From Porpolomopsis calyptriformis (taxonomy: Eukaryota; Basidiomycota; Agaricomycetes; Agaricales; Hygrophoraceae): a DNA stretch of 64,000 nt. Made by a program: the position numbers and the translations under genes. Of this stretch, positions 24,178-36,092 are shown piece after piece (positions within the stretch are counted from its first letter, which is position 1; every line of letters begins with the position of its first letter). Location: the NCBI GenBank assembly GCA_951640195.1, contig OX621169.1, positions 310,001 to 374,000 on the forward strand, read 5' to 3'. Under the pieces are notes generated by a model. It had not been told where the DNA came from. It saw nothing but the letters and a program-made list of their open reading frames with translations, and ran no database searches.

Positions 24178-27100
24178 TGTCCGTGCATCCAGCCGTGAGG
24201 TCGGTCTCCATCTATCAGTCGTTGCCAATTTCATCTCAAATAACACTCTTTTTGCACATCTCATAGGAATAAGAAAATACGGGTCACAGGTATTGTGTTC
24301 GTACCCTTTCCACCCTCCTAATCTCATACGCAAAATAGTCGTTGCTGCGGACGGCCTTTCCAAGCGCGACGTATTTCGTCTCCCGGACCCTTTCGCGGTC
24401 ATCACAGTCGACGCCGAACAAACCCACACAACCAGTGTCATAAAGAAGACCTTGAATCCGTACTGGAACGAGAGCTTTGACATGTATGTCGGCGTCTATT
24501 CCTCGCTCCATCCAGTCCCGTGTTCAGAACAGCCCATACAGCACCATCCCGGATGACTCTTCTGTGATTGCAGTTCAGATATTCGATCAACGCAAGTTTA
24601 AAAGGAGAGACCAAGGTTTCCTCGGTGTAGTTAACATTCGTGTCAGCGATGTCCTCGACCTCGACCTCGGCGGTCACGGTAAATACCAACTATTCTTCTC
24701 CCTTCGCCTCCGTTCATATGAATCATCCAGAAATGCTCACTCTCGATTTGAAAAAATCAAACGATAATCTGGTCGTTCACGGCAAGCTCATCATCTACCT
24801 TTCTACCAATATCAGTCAACCTATCACCAACCCCGGCCCTTCCCAAGTATCCGGTGTCGCCTCAGCCATGGCCAACCTCGCCCTCAATAGCTCCTCTGCC
24901 TCCCTCACCACCAATACCAATATCACCTCATCATCCTCGACCACCGGCACCAATCCCGGCTTGTCCCGTGAACCAAGTTCCCACGCCACAAGCGGCGGTG
25001 ACAGTCACAGCCCTGTATCTTTTCCCAATCCGCAGGTATCCTCTCCCACCGCCGCGCCTGACCTTGAACCCCAAGCGCAGCATTCCACACCAGCTGTATC
25101 CCGTCCTGTCAGCTCTGCAAGCTCTATCACGGCTACCCATACCTCTCCATCCGTTACTACCACCGTTGCTACCACGCCATCCACACAATCATCTGCCCCC
25201 CCCAGCGCAAATAATCCGATGAGGAACTTCAATCCGAATGTGGATCAGTTTGGCGTGCTCCCACCTGGCTGGGAACGCCGCATTGATCCACTTGGCAGGA
25301 CGTACTACGTTGATCACAACACCCGCAGCACTACCTGGAACCGGCCCTCCCCCAGCGCCACTGTTAACCATACCACTCAAGAGGGAGAGACCAATGCCGC
25401 ACGTGATCAGCATGCCCGCCGTCTCCTTGCCGATGACCTTCTAGAGGCGAATAATGCCAACACCTCCAGTGTCTACCGAAATTCTTCGGCAAACCCGTCT
25501 GCGAACCCCACCGGCGGGCCTCCTGCGATTGTTGCGGGGAATAATGCCACCACTGCCGGATCTGGGGGGTTGCCAGCTGGATGGGAGGAGCGGTATACAC
25601 CAGAAGGCCGGCCATATTACGTTGACCATAACACGAGGACCACGACATGGGTCGACCCGCGTCGGCAGACCGTGATACGTGTGATGGGACCAAGTGGCCA
25701 GGGGTCGGCGTTGCAGCCACAAACCATCTCACAGCTGGGCCCGCTACCATCGGGATGGGAAATGCGGCTCACGTCCACTGCTCGGGTCTATTTCGTTGAT
25801 CACAACACAAAGACGACGACGTGGGACGACCCGCGGTTGCCGTCCACTCTTGATGCCAATGTCCCCCAGTATAAGCGGGACTTTAGGCGGAAATTGATTT
25901 ATTTCAGAAGCCAGCCTGCCATGCGTGCACAGCCTGGGAATTGCCAGATCAAGATTCGTAGGAACCACATTTTTGAGGATAGTTATGCAGAAATTATGAG
26001 ACAGACGCCGAATGATTTAAAGAAGAGGTTGATGATCAAGTTCGATGGGGAAGATGGGTTGGACTATGGTGGGCTTTCAAGGTGCGCCAATACCATCCAG
26101 TCTTTCTCTATCTCTTACACAAATCCTGTGCATGTAGAGAGTTCTTCTTCCTCCTCTCTCACGAGATGTTCAACCCGTTCTACTGCCTCTTCGAGTACTC
26201 CGCCCACGATAACTATACCTTGCAGATCAACCCTGCATCGGGAGTGAATCCCGAACATCTGAACTATTTCAAGTTTATCGGGAGATGCCTAGGCTTGGGG
26301 ATCTTCCACCGTCGTTTCCTAGATGCGTACTTTATCGTCAGCTTCTATAAGATGATCCTGAGGAAGAAAGTAACCTTGTCTGATTTGGAGAGTGTGGATG
26401 CGGAGCTGCATCGTGGGATGTCGTGGATGCTGTATGTATCCTGAAAACATTCTCTTTCTTTTTATTTATTCCTCTCGTTGTAGGGAGAACGACATTACCG
26501 ATATCATCGACGAGACGTTTACCACCACCGAAGAGCGGTTCGGGGAGATGGTGACGATCGAGCTCAAACCGGGTGGCACGGATGTGGCCGTCACTGAGGA
26601 AAATAAGAAGGAATACGTCGACCTTGTTGTCGACTACCGAATCTCTAAGCGTGTAAAGGAGCAGTTCGATGCGTTCTCGTCTGGGTTTGGAGAACTTATT
26701 CCCCAGGACCTGATTACCGTATTCGACGAGAGAGAACTCGAGCTCTTGATCGGAGGCATGTCTGAAATTGATGTGTACGTGTGCTGCCTGTGATACTGGT
26801 TCAAGACACACTGACACGTTTCCGTTTCTCTACACAGTGATGATTGGACCAAGTTTACGGACTATCGTGGATACGAAATGAATGACGAGGTGATCCAATG
26901 GTTCTGGAAATGCGTCCGCAGCTGGCCGCCTGAACGAAAGTCTCGCCTGCTGCAATTCGCGACGGGAACTTCAAGAATCCCTGTGAATGGGTTCAAGGAC
27001 CTACAAGGTTCAGATGGGCCAAGGCGGTTCACAATCGAACGGTCTGGAGATCCGTCGCAGTTGCCGAAGAGCCACACGTGTTTCAATCGGATTGACTTGC

Positions 27101-27249
27101 CTCCGTATAAGGATTACGCAAGTTTGGAGCAAAAGTTGACGTTGGCGGTAGAGTCAGTTCTGGTTTATCATCGTGACTGTTGATCCGCCCACTGATTCCT
27201 TTTTTTTTTTTTTTTTTGCAGAGAAACGGTTGGTTTTGGTCAAGAATAA
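24178..27249 (+). CDS. RSP5: C2-WW-HECT E3 ubiquitin ligase (Rsp5/NEDD4)
   Basis: A NEDD4-family ubiquitin ligase, which would ubiquitinate membrane transporters and other PPxY-bearing partners. The C2 domain spans [20 protein letters not shown] (about 24330) to about 24830. A low-complexity Ser/Thr/Pro linker follows. Three WW domains are clear: [20 protein letters not shown] (about 25258), [20 protein letters not shown] (about 25570) and [20 protein letters not shown] (about 25744). The HECT domain starts after [14 protein letters not shown] (about 25885) and is split by short introns near 26080, 26440 and 26775. The catalytic Cys is in [14 protein letters not shown] (about 27080). The final exon gives the typical ETVGFGQE end with a TAA at 27247-27249. 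The first exons (24178-24330) are not resolved. The last intron has an unusually long T tract before its AG. Confidence 0.93.
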
Positions 27250-27600
27250 AAAATGATAATCACTCTAGTTTGTCTCACTCGGTTCTCTGTGTCGTATTTT
27301 TTTCCTCCTTTCCCGCACCTCTTCTCTTACGGAACCTCCTCATCCTTTTATTTTGTTCTATGTAAGTTGTTTTTGAAAGCCCTCGGCCGATTTCATTCTA
27401 TGGTTGTGTTTTTTTCTTTCTTCATTTACGCCACTCACCCACCCTCATTCACTCACTCACGTCCTCGACACGGCTGTTACACTACACGAGAGCTTTACCC
27501 CTGCCGATGGTTTTCATACAGGTTTTCCTGTACCCACACAGGAATAAAATAGGTTTATTTTACGTTTTCAAGTTATATCAAGAACGTTTCGTTTTGACCG
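27250..27600. other. 3' flank, T-rich
   Basis: A pyrimidine-rich stretch after the ubiquitin ligase stop. AATAAA-like strings occur at about 27245 and 27543. No gene recognised. Confidence 0.4.
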
Positions 27601-27603
27601 TTT

Positions 27604-28981
27604 AGTGCATTCTGCAAATGATTGGGTTGGTTGCATCGATCAAGTATTTTTGGATGTTGTGGACAAGGTCCTGATCCGGGTAGCCCAACGCTGCGGCGGG
27701 CAGTAAAACCGTTTGAAGAGATCGCTTGTTCCCGTGCTGGCACCCGAAATCGCCAGAGAATACAAAAACAAGAGAGTGACCGGAGATTCAGAACAGAGAC
27801 GGACGATAGACTTTCTAGACAATCCCTTAAACTTGCCGCCCTCATTCGAATGGTATTCCTGATCCTGTCCGAGCAGAACGACAACGACACGTTTCTAGGA
27901 ATTTCTTGAGAACCAACGTGGGACAGGTCGGCCACCACATGCGCCTGAGGAACCAAGAGTTTAGACCGAAATCGGATAACCCAAGTCGTTTGTACCTATT
28001 GAAATACAGGAATTAAAGGGGAGGGGGGAGGGGAGGGGTATATGTAACAAGGTAACAGGGTGATGCTACAACTGCTGCGTCGACGATCGTTCTTTTTAGC
28101 TGGTCACCGGTTAACTGTGAACAGTAACCCGATGGCCATCGGTCTCTTCGATAATGGTGTTTGTGAGGTGCCACAATCTCGAGGTGGAATACATGGGCGG
28201 GTTCATTTGCACGCTTTCTGGGGTTGTTGTCGAGACTTTCGGGGCACCTTGGATGGATTGGGTGTTTCAGTCAGGCTCCGTACTAGAAAAGCTTGAGCGA
28301 GGCTCACGTTTGCCAATATCGAATTTGTCACCCTTCACGCGAGAAATGGTGCTGTCGTCCGCACTTACGTTCCCAAAGGAATCGACGAGGTGCTGGTGTG
28401 ATTGAGAGATCGGTCGCAAGAGTCCGAGCTGGAAAGCTCGTATCATTTGTAAGGCGGAAGGGTCCGTGTCATCTAGTTGAGGTATATCACTCTCCCTTCG
28501 AACTGGAAAGTAGGTCGTGGTCAACTTACCGACAGAATATCGATTGCCGTGGACCTCACTAATGAGTGAGCCCTGGAGCTGGACATCCACTGGCTCTGTG
28601 AAAGGCTGTGTAGGGCGTCAGTGGCAGGACACAAGGTCAAAGAAAGAGAAAATCAACCGTGATGACTTGGAAAGGCTCTGCAGTCATAGCTTGGGTATCG
28701 GCAGGCTCTTGTATCTGAGGTACAACCCATAGTCAACGGCAAGGCACAAATGAAATAAAAAATGAAGAAACATTGGCGGTTGATGATCGAGGACTCTCTG
28801 CTTCTATCATAGCCTGGAGTTGGGTATTGTCTGGCACTTGCTCCTCTGGTTCCTCCTAAATTATAACAGATGGCTAGCTGTAAGACAAAAAGATAATATG
28901 AGAGCGAAGGAAATCAACGAACGGTCTCACGAATCCACGGGATGAGAAGGTAACCGAGGAGGGCTTTAGCAGCTTCCATAA
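27604..28981 (-). CDS. Unresolved hypothetical gene or gene pair
   Basis: Several coding-like pieces run down the minus strand: MEAAKALLGYLLIPWIRET from 28981, EEPEEQVPDNTQLQAMIEAE, TEPVDVQLQGSLI, then EVHGNRYSVGKLTTTYFPVR and DSFGNVSADDSTISRVKGDK. Further down are GGKFKGLSRKSIVRLCSESP, RSLQTVLLPAAALGYPDQ and a final block ending NPIICRMH with a stop near 27604. No family is recognised. The short HGNRYSV string loosely resembles the GNQY motif near the start of the NLR gene at 36009. Whether this is one gene, two, or a remnant is uncertain. Confidence 0.3.
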
Positions 28982-29220
28982 GTACCGTATGGTGATTTTG
29001 AAAGAAGAGGTGGATGTTGAAAAATGTCAGGGAGAGGTGGATCGCATTTTATGAAAAAAGTGGGCTTCCATGCTTATTGCACGTTGCCACGATGCAGTGT
29101 CCATCCATTTGCTGTGCATCTCCCATGATAACGATGTCAGAAACGTGGTTGCAGTGTTTTCGCCGAGACTGGCAGGTCACAAACTGTTTGACGGCACCGC
29201 CCCCGACCGACAACGTTGAA

Positions 29221-29265
29221 TGTGCCGCGGTCAATCTGAGTGGTCGGCAAAGGCGTGCTGGTCAT
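29221..29265 (-). pseudogene. Copy of NLR first exon (relic)
   Basis: The minus-strand ATG at 29265 opens MTSTPLPTTQIDRGTFN. This nearly repeats the first exon of the NACHT-WD40 gene starting at 36009 (MASTPLPTTQIERSTFN), and the match extends a few bases into the 5' leader. The copies diverge after this point and no NACHT follows, so it is probably a duplicated fragment or the start of a lost gene. Confidence 0.55.
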
Positions 29266-29329
29266 GATGGAGGTGAATGTGAAGGTGGGCGATAATCGAT
29301 AAGCTCGACACAGTCTTGGATGGTGAGCT

Positions 29330-29870
29330 TTGTCTTCACGCACCTTCGCTGCCCCTTTACAATTGACCAGGATACGTGTAGATACGCAAGCCGAATGTCA
29401 ACCACTCTGGACGCATCGCCATCAAAGCTCATACTGTACTCGAATCTTTAAACAACCCCTTCGCCATCTCCATCGAGTACAAAGTCGAGCGAATGTGAAT
29501 GCCAGGATCAAGACGATCCCGGGAAAGAAGGTATGTTCGCTTTTCCCATTCCTTCCCCTCCCTACTAAAATGAAAAACCAAAGTCTCAATGCCTTGTCAC
29601 TGTTACTGCTGACTGTGGTGCCAACCGCATCTGATCCAGCACATCAGAGGTCAATTGAAGTACTCGTCTTCTCTCTGGCGTCTCAATACTAGCATCTCCC
29701 TATTCTTCCTCTCGTCGTCCAACCCCGAACCCAATGGCGAAAATGACAACTCATCCTCATCTTCCGGTGTGGCTAAATTCACCTTGCTTCTAGACTATCT
29801 TGCTGCTCCAAAGTGTCCTCTTCTGGAGATCTCACATCCATGGGTACAGGTGTGTAAGGGGTAACGATAC
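29330..29870 (+). other. Possible coding exons, unidentified
   Basis: Open frames on the plus strand (for example VQSRANVNARIKTIPGKK before a GT at ~29530, and KYSSSLWRLNTSISLFFLSS) suggest one small intron-bearing gene, but no frame is consistent across the block and no family is recognised. Confidence 0.25.
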
Positions 29871-30063
29871 TGGGATGGAAAAGTTGACGGTCAGCGTCGT
29901 GCAAGTGTGATTCTGAATGGACATACACCCAGACGTGGGGACAACCGATTGAGTATTTTTTTATTCTCCCTTCTCATGTTGACTTTACAGAATGGGTCTT
30001 TCACCCAGAAAAAGGTTGTACAGGTGATTATATTTGTAATTTTCTTCATTCGTCGATTAATGA

Positions 30064-30420
30064 CTACACTAGGGCATGGAACTGTCTCTTCCAAGCCTCC
30101 AGGGCAATCCCACATTGCCTCATCTCAATCGCCTCTTCTTGGGTTGAGCCTTTTTGGAACGCAACACAATCACCTCGCACATGATTGATTGACAGCCTAC
30201 CAATTTGAAAGTTGGTCGATTCCACAGTGGCCTTGAAGATTTCAAGCGGAACGTGCGAGTAGATCTGGAGCAACACTTCACGATCATCATGCGTCTGCTG
30301 GGCTGATGGTTGTCCACCCATGCCGAGCACAGTCAGCAGAGTGGCGACGGGAAAGTAAACACCTCGTTCCTCAGTCTCTGGGTGTATGGTAATCAGACGT
30401 TGTCGATGAATTCGATCCAC
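30064..30420 (-). CDS. Hypothetical 118-residue protein
   Basis: A single open frame starting MDRIHRQRLITIHPETEERG, with a central QIYSHVPLEIFKATVESTNF. No transmembrane helix or motif, and not recognised. It may be one exon of a larger gene. Confidence 0.3.
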   Translation of the reverse strand: MDRIHRQRLITIHPETEERGVYFPVATLLTVLGMGGQPSAQQTHDDREVLLQIYSHVPLEIFKATVESTNFQIGRLSINHVRGDCVAFQKGSTQEEAIEMRQCGIALEAWKRQFHALV

Positions 30421-30587
30421 TGTTCACCGTGGACTGTGTGCAGGCCACATACGTGCACTTACACAGGTCTTGCACTCCCAAAGGCATCCTGCCAGGATGC
30501 CTCGGGCATTTTCTTGACAGAGATGCTGAAAAGTAATAAAACAGTTTGAATCGTTAATAATTGTCACGCATCAACTAAGCTCTCATC

Positions 30588-31951
30588 ATGTCGCACAAAC
30601 GCACTGATTCTGGTATTTCAGAGCTGTTCCACGACACTGTCGTTGGTAAGATGGACGGACCACGATACACTTCCATTCTCGTTACTGAGGCCCAAGATCA
30701 TCTCAACGCACTTCGACAGAATAACGATCGTTTCATCCAGACACCAGATACCATCCACCCAAGCATTGATTCGTATCTCATTTTACAAGCGATGCTTGAC
30801 TACTCAGACAGGAGTGGCGGACCCAATGGAAGTGATCATTCCCAGAGGTATATTGCATCAGCCATTATATGTTGTGAAGAAGAAGTTGAGCAGCTGGTGG
30901 CTCTCGCCAACACCTTCGTTGGAGTCTTCTTATGGCCATGTACGTGTTTGCTGCATTTTTTTGTTATCAATGTTGAAATACTTTCAGTCGCATCCAATGC
31001 CCATTGTGACAGTAGCCCTTCCGCTCAGGCAACTCCCACATCAGAAACTACCGCGTCATTTGTTGGTGCAAGCATAGAGAATAGCTCCCCAACCAAGATC
31101 GCATTTCAAAAGGAGGTGAGTCTCTCAACCGACTCTCCCGGAGCTCTTCATTCACACCAGTGTCGTTCAAGGTCCTGAAACAGGACGCATACAAGTGTGT
31201 TGTACTTCAAGCTCGAGATCACCGTTGTCGCCCAGAAGGGGAGCCGCTTCACTCCAGTGGTCTATCATATAAGGTGGAAGCATGTCACATATTGAAGAGG
31301 GCGGCGGCGTTGACTGCAAGGCAAACTGTGAGTCGCGCACTTGTTGCTCCTCATATCTTATCGTGCCCGTGGACCACAGGATAAGAAAACTACTGCCACA
31401 TTTGAAATACTCCATCACTATTGTGGTCTTACCACACATGAAATTTTTGAAATGGATTCGCATCTTGATGATCCTTCAAATGGCATTTCGCTTTCCGTCG
31501 CTGTTCACAACTTTTTTGATGAATTCCGGTGGTGCCTTATTCCAGAACCCCAGGTACGCTGTGCATGACCCCATCAATCATCTGGTAAAGCAAAATCTGA
31601 CCGATTATCTATTAGGCAAACACATATCGCATCGTTGAGTTTGGTGGCCCTTGGATTCCCCCTTCTCGTCCAAGCCCTGTTGTCACCTTCCTCGACCATT
31701 CAACAACTTCTATCAATATACCAAGCACTGCCAGGGATCTTATCACGAGTAATACCGGGTTTGCCCTACCGAATCCAACATTTGTTCGTATTCACGCTTC
31801 CATTGCGCATGTCCTTCATATGAGCGCTGCCGCGGAGGTGCTGGGTTTGATTATGGAAAGATACAAACCTTTCGGCCCAGCTGTTCCTGCAGGGAAGCCA
31901 ACCGCCAGCCTTGATACAGCGTTTGCTGCACTCTCCCTTGTTCATGGTTAG
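30588..31951 (+). CDS. HNH endonuclease-domain protein, second copy type
   Basis: The N-terminal exon (MSHKRTDSGISELFHDTVVG, to ~30940) is a helical domain of about 118 residues. After introns near 30945 and 31113 comes the nuclease-like core: VLKQDAYKCVVLQARDH, VEACHILKRAAA, and across another intron a segment with LHHYCGLTTHEIFEMDSHLD followed by DDPSNGISLSVAVHNFFDEF. The His of ACHIL, the Asn of SNG and the His of AVHNF mark the HNH motif in the order I know from basidiomycete HNH proteins. The tail after a further intron (ANTYRIVEFGGPWIPPSRPS) leads to a stop at 31949-31951. It differs clearly from the HNH gene at 20781, so the two are not recent duplicates. Confidence 0.65.
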
Positions 31952-32270
31952 TGCCCTTCTGCCTTGAAGTGGATGGTTCCGGAGTTGCAACTGGCTGTGC
32001 TCTCCCTTCTGTTACGACAGCAGAGCGGGGGCCCCTGAGCGACTGCCATTCTGTTTGCAGGGGGTGAAATCCTCTCGAATATTATAAATGCTATTACTAG
32101 TAAATAATTACACGATTTGAAGTGTTTCCCGTTCAGAGCAATACTCGTTTCCAAAAAATATGCCCGGAAAACTTGACAGTGCTGAAGATATATTGCGAAA
32201 AGCAAGAGTACAGCAAACTCGGAAGACAAAAGAAATGATGATGAGGCCATAGGACGATGCGCTAGGAAAG
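31952..32270. other. Intergenic, no gene seen
   Basis: Short spacer between the converging HNH gene and the 3' end of the NACHT-WD40 pseudogene. Only shadow frames. Confidence 0.4.
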
Positions 32271-35200
32271 CTACAGGTTACGAAAATAGGCGTCCATGTC
32301 TGTAAAATCAAGGATAATGGCGCGACCATCCATTGTGCCAAAAACTACACGAGCTCCGTTTGCAGCTAAACTCTTTGGTCTGCGAGAGAGCGGAACCCAA
32401 CAAATACGTCGATTCATTGTGAGGGAGTGCACCCAGCCATCCCCTGCAATATAACCAAATATTTGGCTGTTTCGGAAGAACTACAAGATCGCGCGATCGA
32501 TTCAACATTGATTAAATCCCCCATGAAAGTGTTCAGATGTGCACCGCTGACTGCATCCCACAACCAAACAGTTTTGTCGAGGCTTCCGGAAATGATACGC
32601 GTGCCATCGGGAGAAAAAGAAACGGAAGTTACCCAGTTGGAATGTCCGACGAAAGTGATTAGGGTTGCTCCGCTGACCGCGTCCCACAGTCGAATGAGGA
32701 TCCAGAAACAATACGTGTGCCATCGGGGGAAAATGCGATCGATCTTACCGAATCAGAGTGGCCCTCGCAAGTGTTCAGATGTGCACCGCTAGCTGCATCC
32801 CATAATCGAATCCTCCGACAAACCCAATCGGAATGTCCGACAAACGTGTTCAGAGTTGCTCCGCTGACCGCGTCCCACACACGAACGGTTTCGTCGTTGG
32901 ATCCAGAAACCATACGAGTGCCATCGGGGGAAAAACGTGGTTGTTTTTACAGATTCACAATGTCCCGCAAGAGTGTGCAGATGTTCACCGCTGACTGAAT
33001 CCCACATGCGAACGGTGTTATCATCAGATCCGGAAACGATACGCGTGTCAGTGGGGGAAAATGCGATAGAATTTACCGAACAGAAAGTGTTCGGATGTTT
33101 ATTACTGAATGCGTCCCACAGCCGAATAGTTTTGTCCCAAGATCCAGAAACGATACGCATGCCATCGGGGGAAAATGCAACCGCATATACGCGGTCAGAA
33201 TGTCCGAAGAAAGTGTTCAGACGCGCACCGCTGACTACATCCCATAGGCAAACGGTTCTGTCGAGGGATCCAGAAACGACACGCTTGCCATCGGAGGAAA
33301 AAGAGACCGAAGTCACCCAATTGCAATGTCCGACGAAGGTGTTCAAAGTTGTTCCGCCGACCGCGTCCCACAGTCGAACGGTTTTGTCGGAGGATCCAGA
33401 AATAATGTTCATGCCGTCGGGCGAAAATGCGACCGATGTGACCCAGAGGAATGTCCTTTGAAAATGCTCAGACATGCACCACTGACTGCATCCCACAGCC
33501 GAACAGTTTTATCGTTGGATCCAGAAACAATACGAGTGCCATCGGGGGAAAATGAGACTGAAGTTACCCAATCGGAATGTCCGACAAAAGTGTTCAAAGT
33601 TCTTCCACTGAACGCATCCCGCAGTCGAATGGTTTTGTGGTACGATCCAGAAACAATACGTGTGCCATTGGGAGAAAATGCGATCGATCTTACCGAATCA
33701 GAGTGGCCCTCGAAAGTGTTCAGTTGTGCACCGCTAGCTGCGTCCCATAATCGAATGGTTTGGTCGTCGGATCCAGAAATGATGCGCGTGCCATCGGGAG
33801 AAAATACGACAGAATTTACTGACTTAGAATGTCCCTTGAAAGTGGCTAGATGTGCACAGTTGACTCCATCCCACAGCTGAACAGATTTGTCGAAGAGCCC
33901 ACAGATGATCCGTGTGCCATCAGGGGAAAATGAGAGTGAATTTACCGAATAGGAATGACCTTCTATAGTCCGTATGCATGAGTTCCATCTCTCATCCAAT
34001 CCATTGTACACTCTGATGGGAATGTCCAATTCTCTCCTATGTCTTCTTAATCGAGGATTGTTCAGGAGTGAACAGTAACGCGGAATGGTATACTTGAAGG
34101 GAATAGGTACTGATCACCGAAAAGAATTCAAGGGTAAACTGTTCGCAATCATGAAGTAAATTCATGGCATCGGGCAGGTCTCTGCCCGATTTCTGTTAAA
34201 TTTGATCAGTTTTGCGCATTCCTGTGAGGGGAAAGAACGCACAGTAATGGCCTGTTGGGCCACACCCAAGGCAAGAAGGCCATTTCGAAGATCCCCCATT
34301 CAACTCAGCGCTTCAACCCAATACGGTAGATATTTCGAACAAAACTTGTTCACTAGGTTGACAAGATTGTCAAGGATGGCATTTGACAGGTGCCAAACCC
34401 AGTGACGACATGCGTATTGCAGTTCAGGTCCAATGCAAGTCGTCACCCGCGTCGGAAGGTCGTCCACTTCACTGTTAAGCAACGACGGATTTCTTATTCC
34501 ACAGATATCTCGCTTCAACTCCTTCATAGAACATAGACAAGCACGCGCGAGTAGAGTATGCTGGCTTGCAGAGTGAATAACAAATTTCGGTTTCTGACAT
34601 CGAGATGAACTTGTTATGAAGTCAAAGAAGGATGGATGGAGGGTTCGAATCGTTTGGCTATCATCATCTGGCACCATGATAACTGAGTGAAGATGACGCA
34701 GTGTCATACCCACTGTATGTGGTGAAACATCTAGTAATCGTGCGAGAGCAACTGGAGAGAGAGGGTCTCGGAGAAGGACGATCGTGCCCAGAACCTTCTT
34801 CAGCCGATCCGAAAGAGTAGGGGATATGTTAGGAAATGCACTATTCAACACTCGATCGTATAACCGATCAAGGTTATAATGTGGAGATGAGTCTTCTGTA
34901 GCCGTGGGTGCATTACATAGAAGACGCCCTAGTTGGTCTTCCGGGTCACAATAGTTTCGATCTTGGATGAATCTCACCGAAGTTGACGCAAAGATGAAGA
35001 GTCCAAAGGACATCCGTGTCAGGGAATAGATATCTTCATCAGACGGCCATTTGATTTCAATTTGATAGGCCTCTCTCGTTGAAGCCAGTTCCGTCGACAG
35101 GTAGTGTTTGATATCGGCCTCCACGACATCTAATTCCACTTCGTGTAATACGTATCGCCAAGTGACCGCGTTCAATTCGCGTGATTTGAAGACGGTGGTA

Positions 35201-36009
35201 ATATGGCTTTCCGGACGACTTGTCACCAGGAACTTCAATGGGAATAGTTCATTGGCATGACGAGAAAGCGACGATAAGATCACTGAGGTTATCCCAGCCT
35301 CCTTGCACTCATCGAGTGCATCCAACACAACAACGCATGGAGACATCGAGTTTCTGAGTGCGCGAAGCAGCTTTATGATCAGTTCTTCAAGTTGATATGA
35401 AGGTGTGGTATAACCAATGTCAGGATTTGATTTCATAGCGCGAGTCACCCCCGCTCCGAATAAAGCATTGAAGTTTCCGAGCTGGTAGGCGATAGTGGTG
35501 AAGATCAGATTTGGGTTGCCACAATCCGCATCGTCCCGCGAGCAGAAGAAGCTCGCGCCAAGCACACTATGCGTGTTACACTCCTCGGCAATGGTGAAAG
35601 CAATCGTCGATTCCCCGGTCCCAGCTGATCCGTTAATCCAAAACAAATGAGTATCCGCCCCAAGGGTATCAGCATCTCTGTTCAGAACCGGGGCACGATG
35701 AGATTGTGAATCGCGAATACCAATCCAGCGAAAAATCTGGTCGAGAATCTCAGTCCTTGTCCCTTCCAAACATCGTGATCGATCTTTGCAGTTGAAAAGA
35801 GAGGAGCGGGCATATGGGAGGTGTTCACCTAGAATGCCTCAGTCATTTATATCGAACGCAGTGACAGACGAAATGGTCCCTGCTCGAGACAGCTCACTAC
35901 CTTGTGGATGGAGATGGAGGTTTTGAATGTTGAGGTTGTATTGGTTACCTTCGACATGGTTGAATGTGCTGCGCTCAATCTGAGTGGTCGGCAAAGGCGT
36001 GCTGGCCAT
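32271..36009 (-). pseudogene. NACHT-WD40 (NLR-like) gene 1, decayed
   Basis: An NLR-like ATPase with C-terminal WD40 repeats. Exon 1 starts at 36009 (MASTPLPTTQIERSTFN). An intron ending in TGAGGCATTCTAG joins phase 1 to GEHLPYARSSLFNCK. The NACHT segment is open at 35769-34300: Walker A is GSAGTGESTIA (Lys replaced by Glu, codon 35611-35613) and Walker B is CVVVLDALDECKE. The WD40 part (about 34029-32290) has repeated FSPDGTRIVSGS blocks but shifts frame at about 33470, 32935 and 32850, with part of one repeat lost. A 2-base deletion (near 34035) and a TGA after VEALS (near 34300) also break it. The end ARVVFGTMDGRAIILDF with TAG at 32271-32273 is typical of the family. Compared with the paralogue at 55490 it is clearly a pseudogene, or at best encodes a short NACHT protein. 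Confidence 0.85.
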
Positions 36010-36092
36010 GATGGAGGGTGATCAAGAATCGCTAAGTACAAAAAAAGGGATGGACATAGGAGCTACAGTAATAATCCGTACTAATCATACAA

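Noticed and set aside
24854..25970. Long open frames on both strands inside the ubiquitin ligase gene
   Set aside because: They are shadows of the Ser/Thr/Pro-rich and WW-encoding exon; the plus frame with three WW domains explains the sequence.
32427..33880. Plus-strand frames rich in repeated VPSGENA-like strings
   Set aside because: They are the antisense of the WD40 repeats of NLR gene 1; the repetition comes from the repeats themselves.
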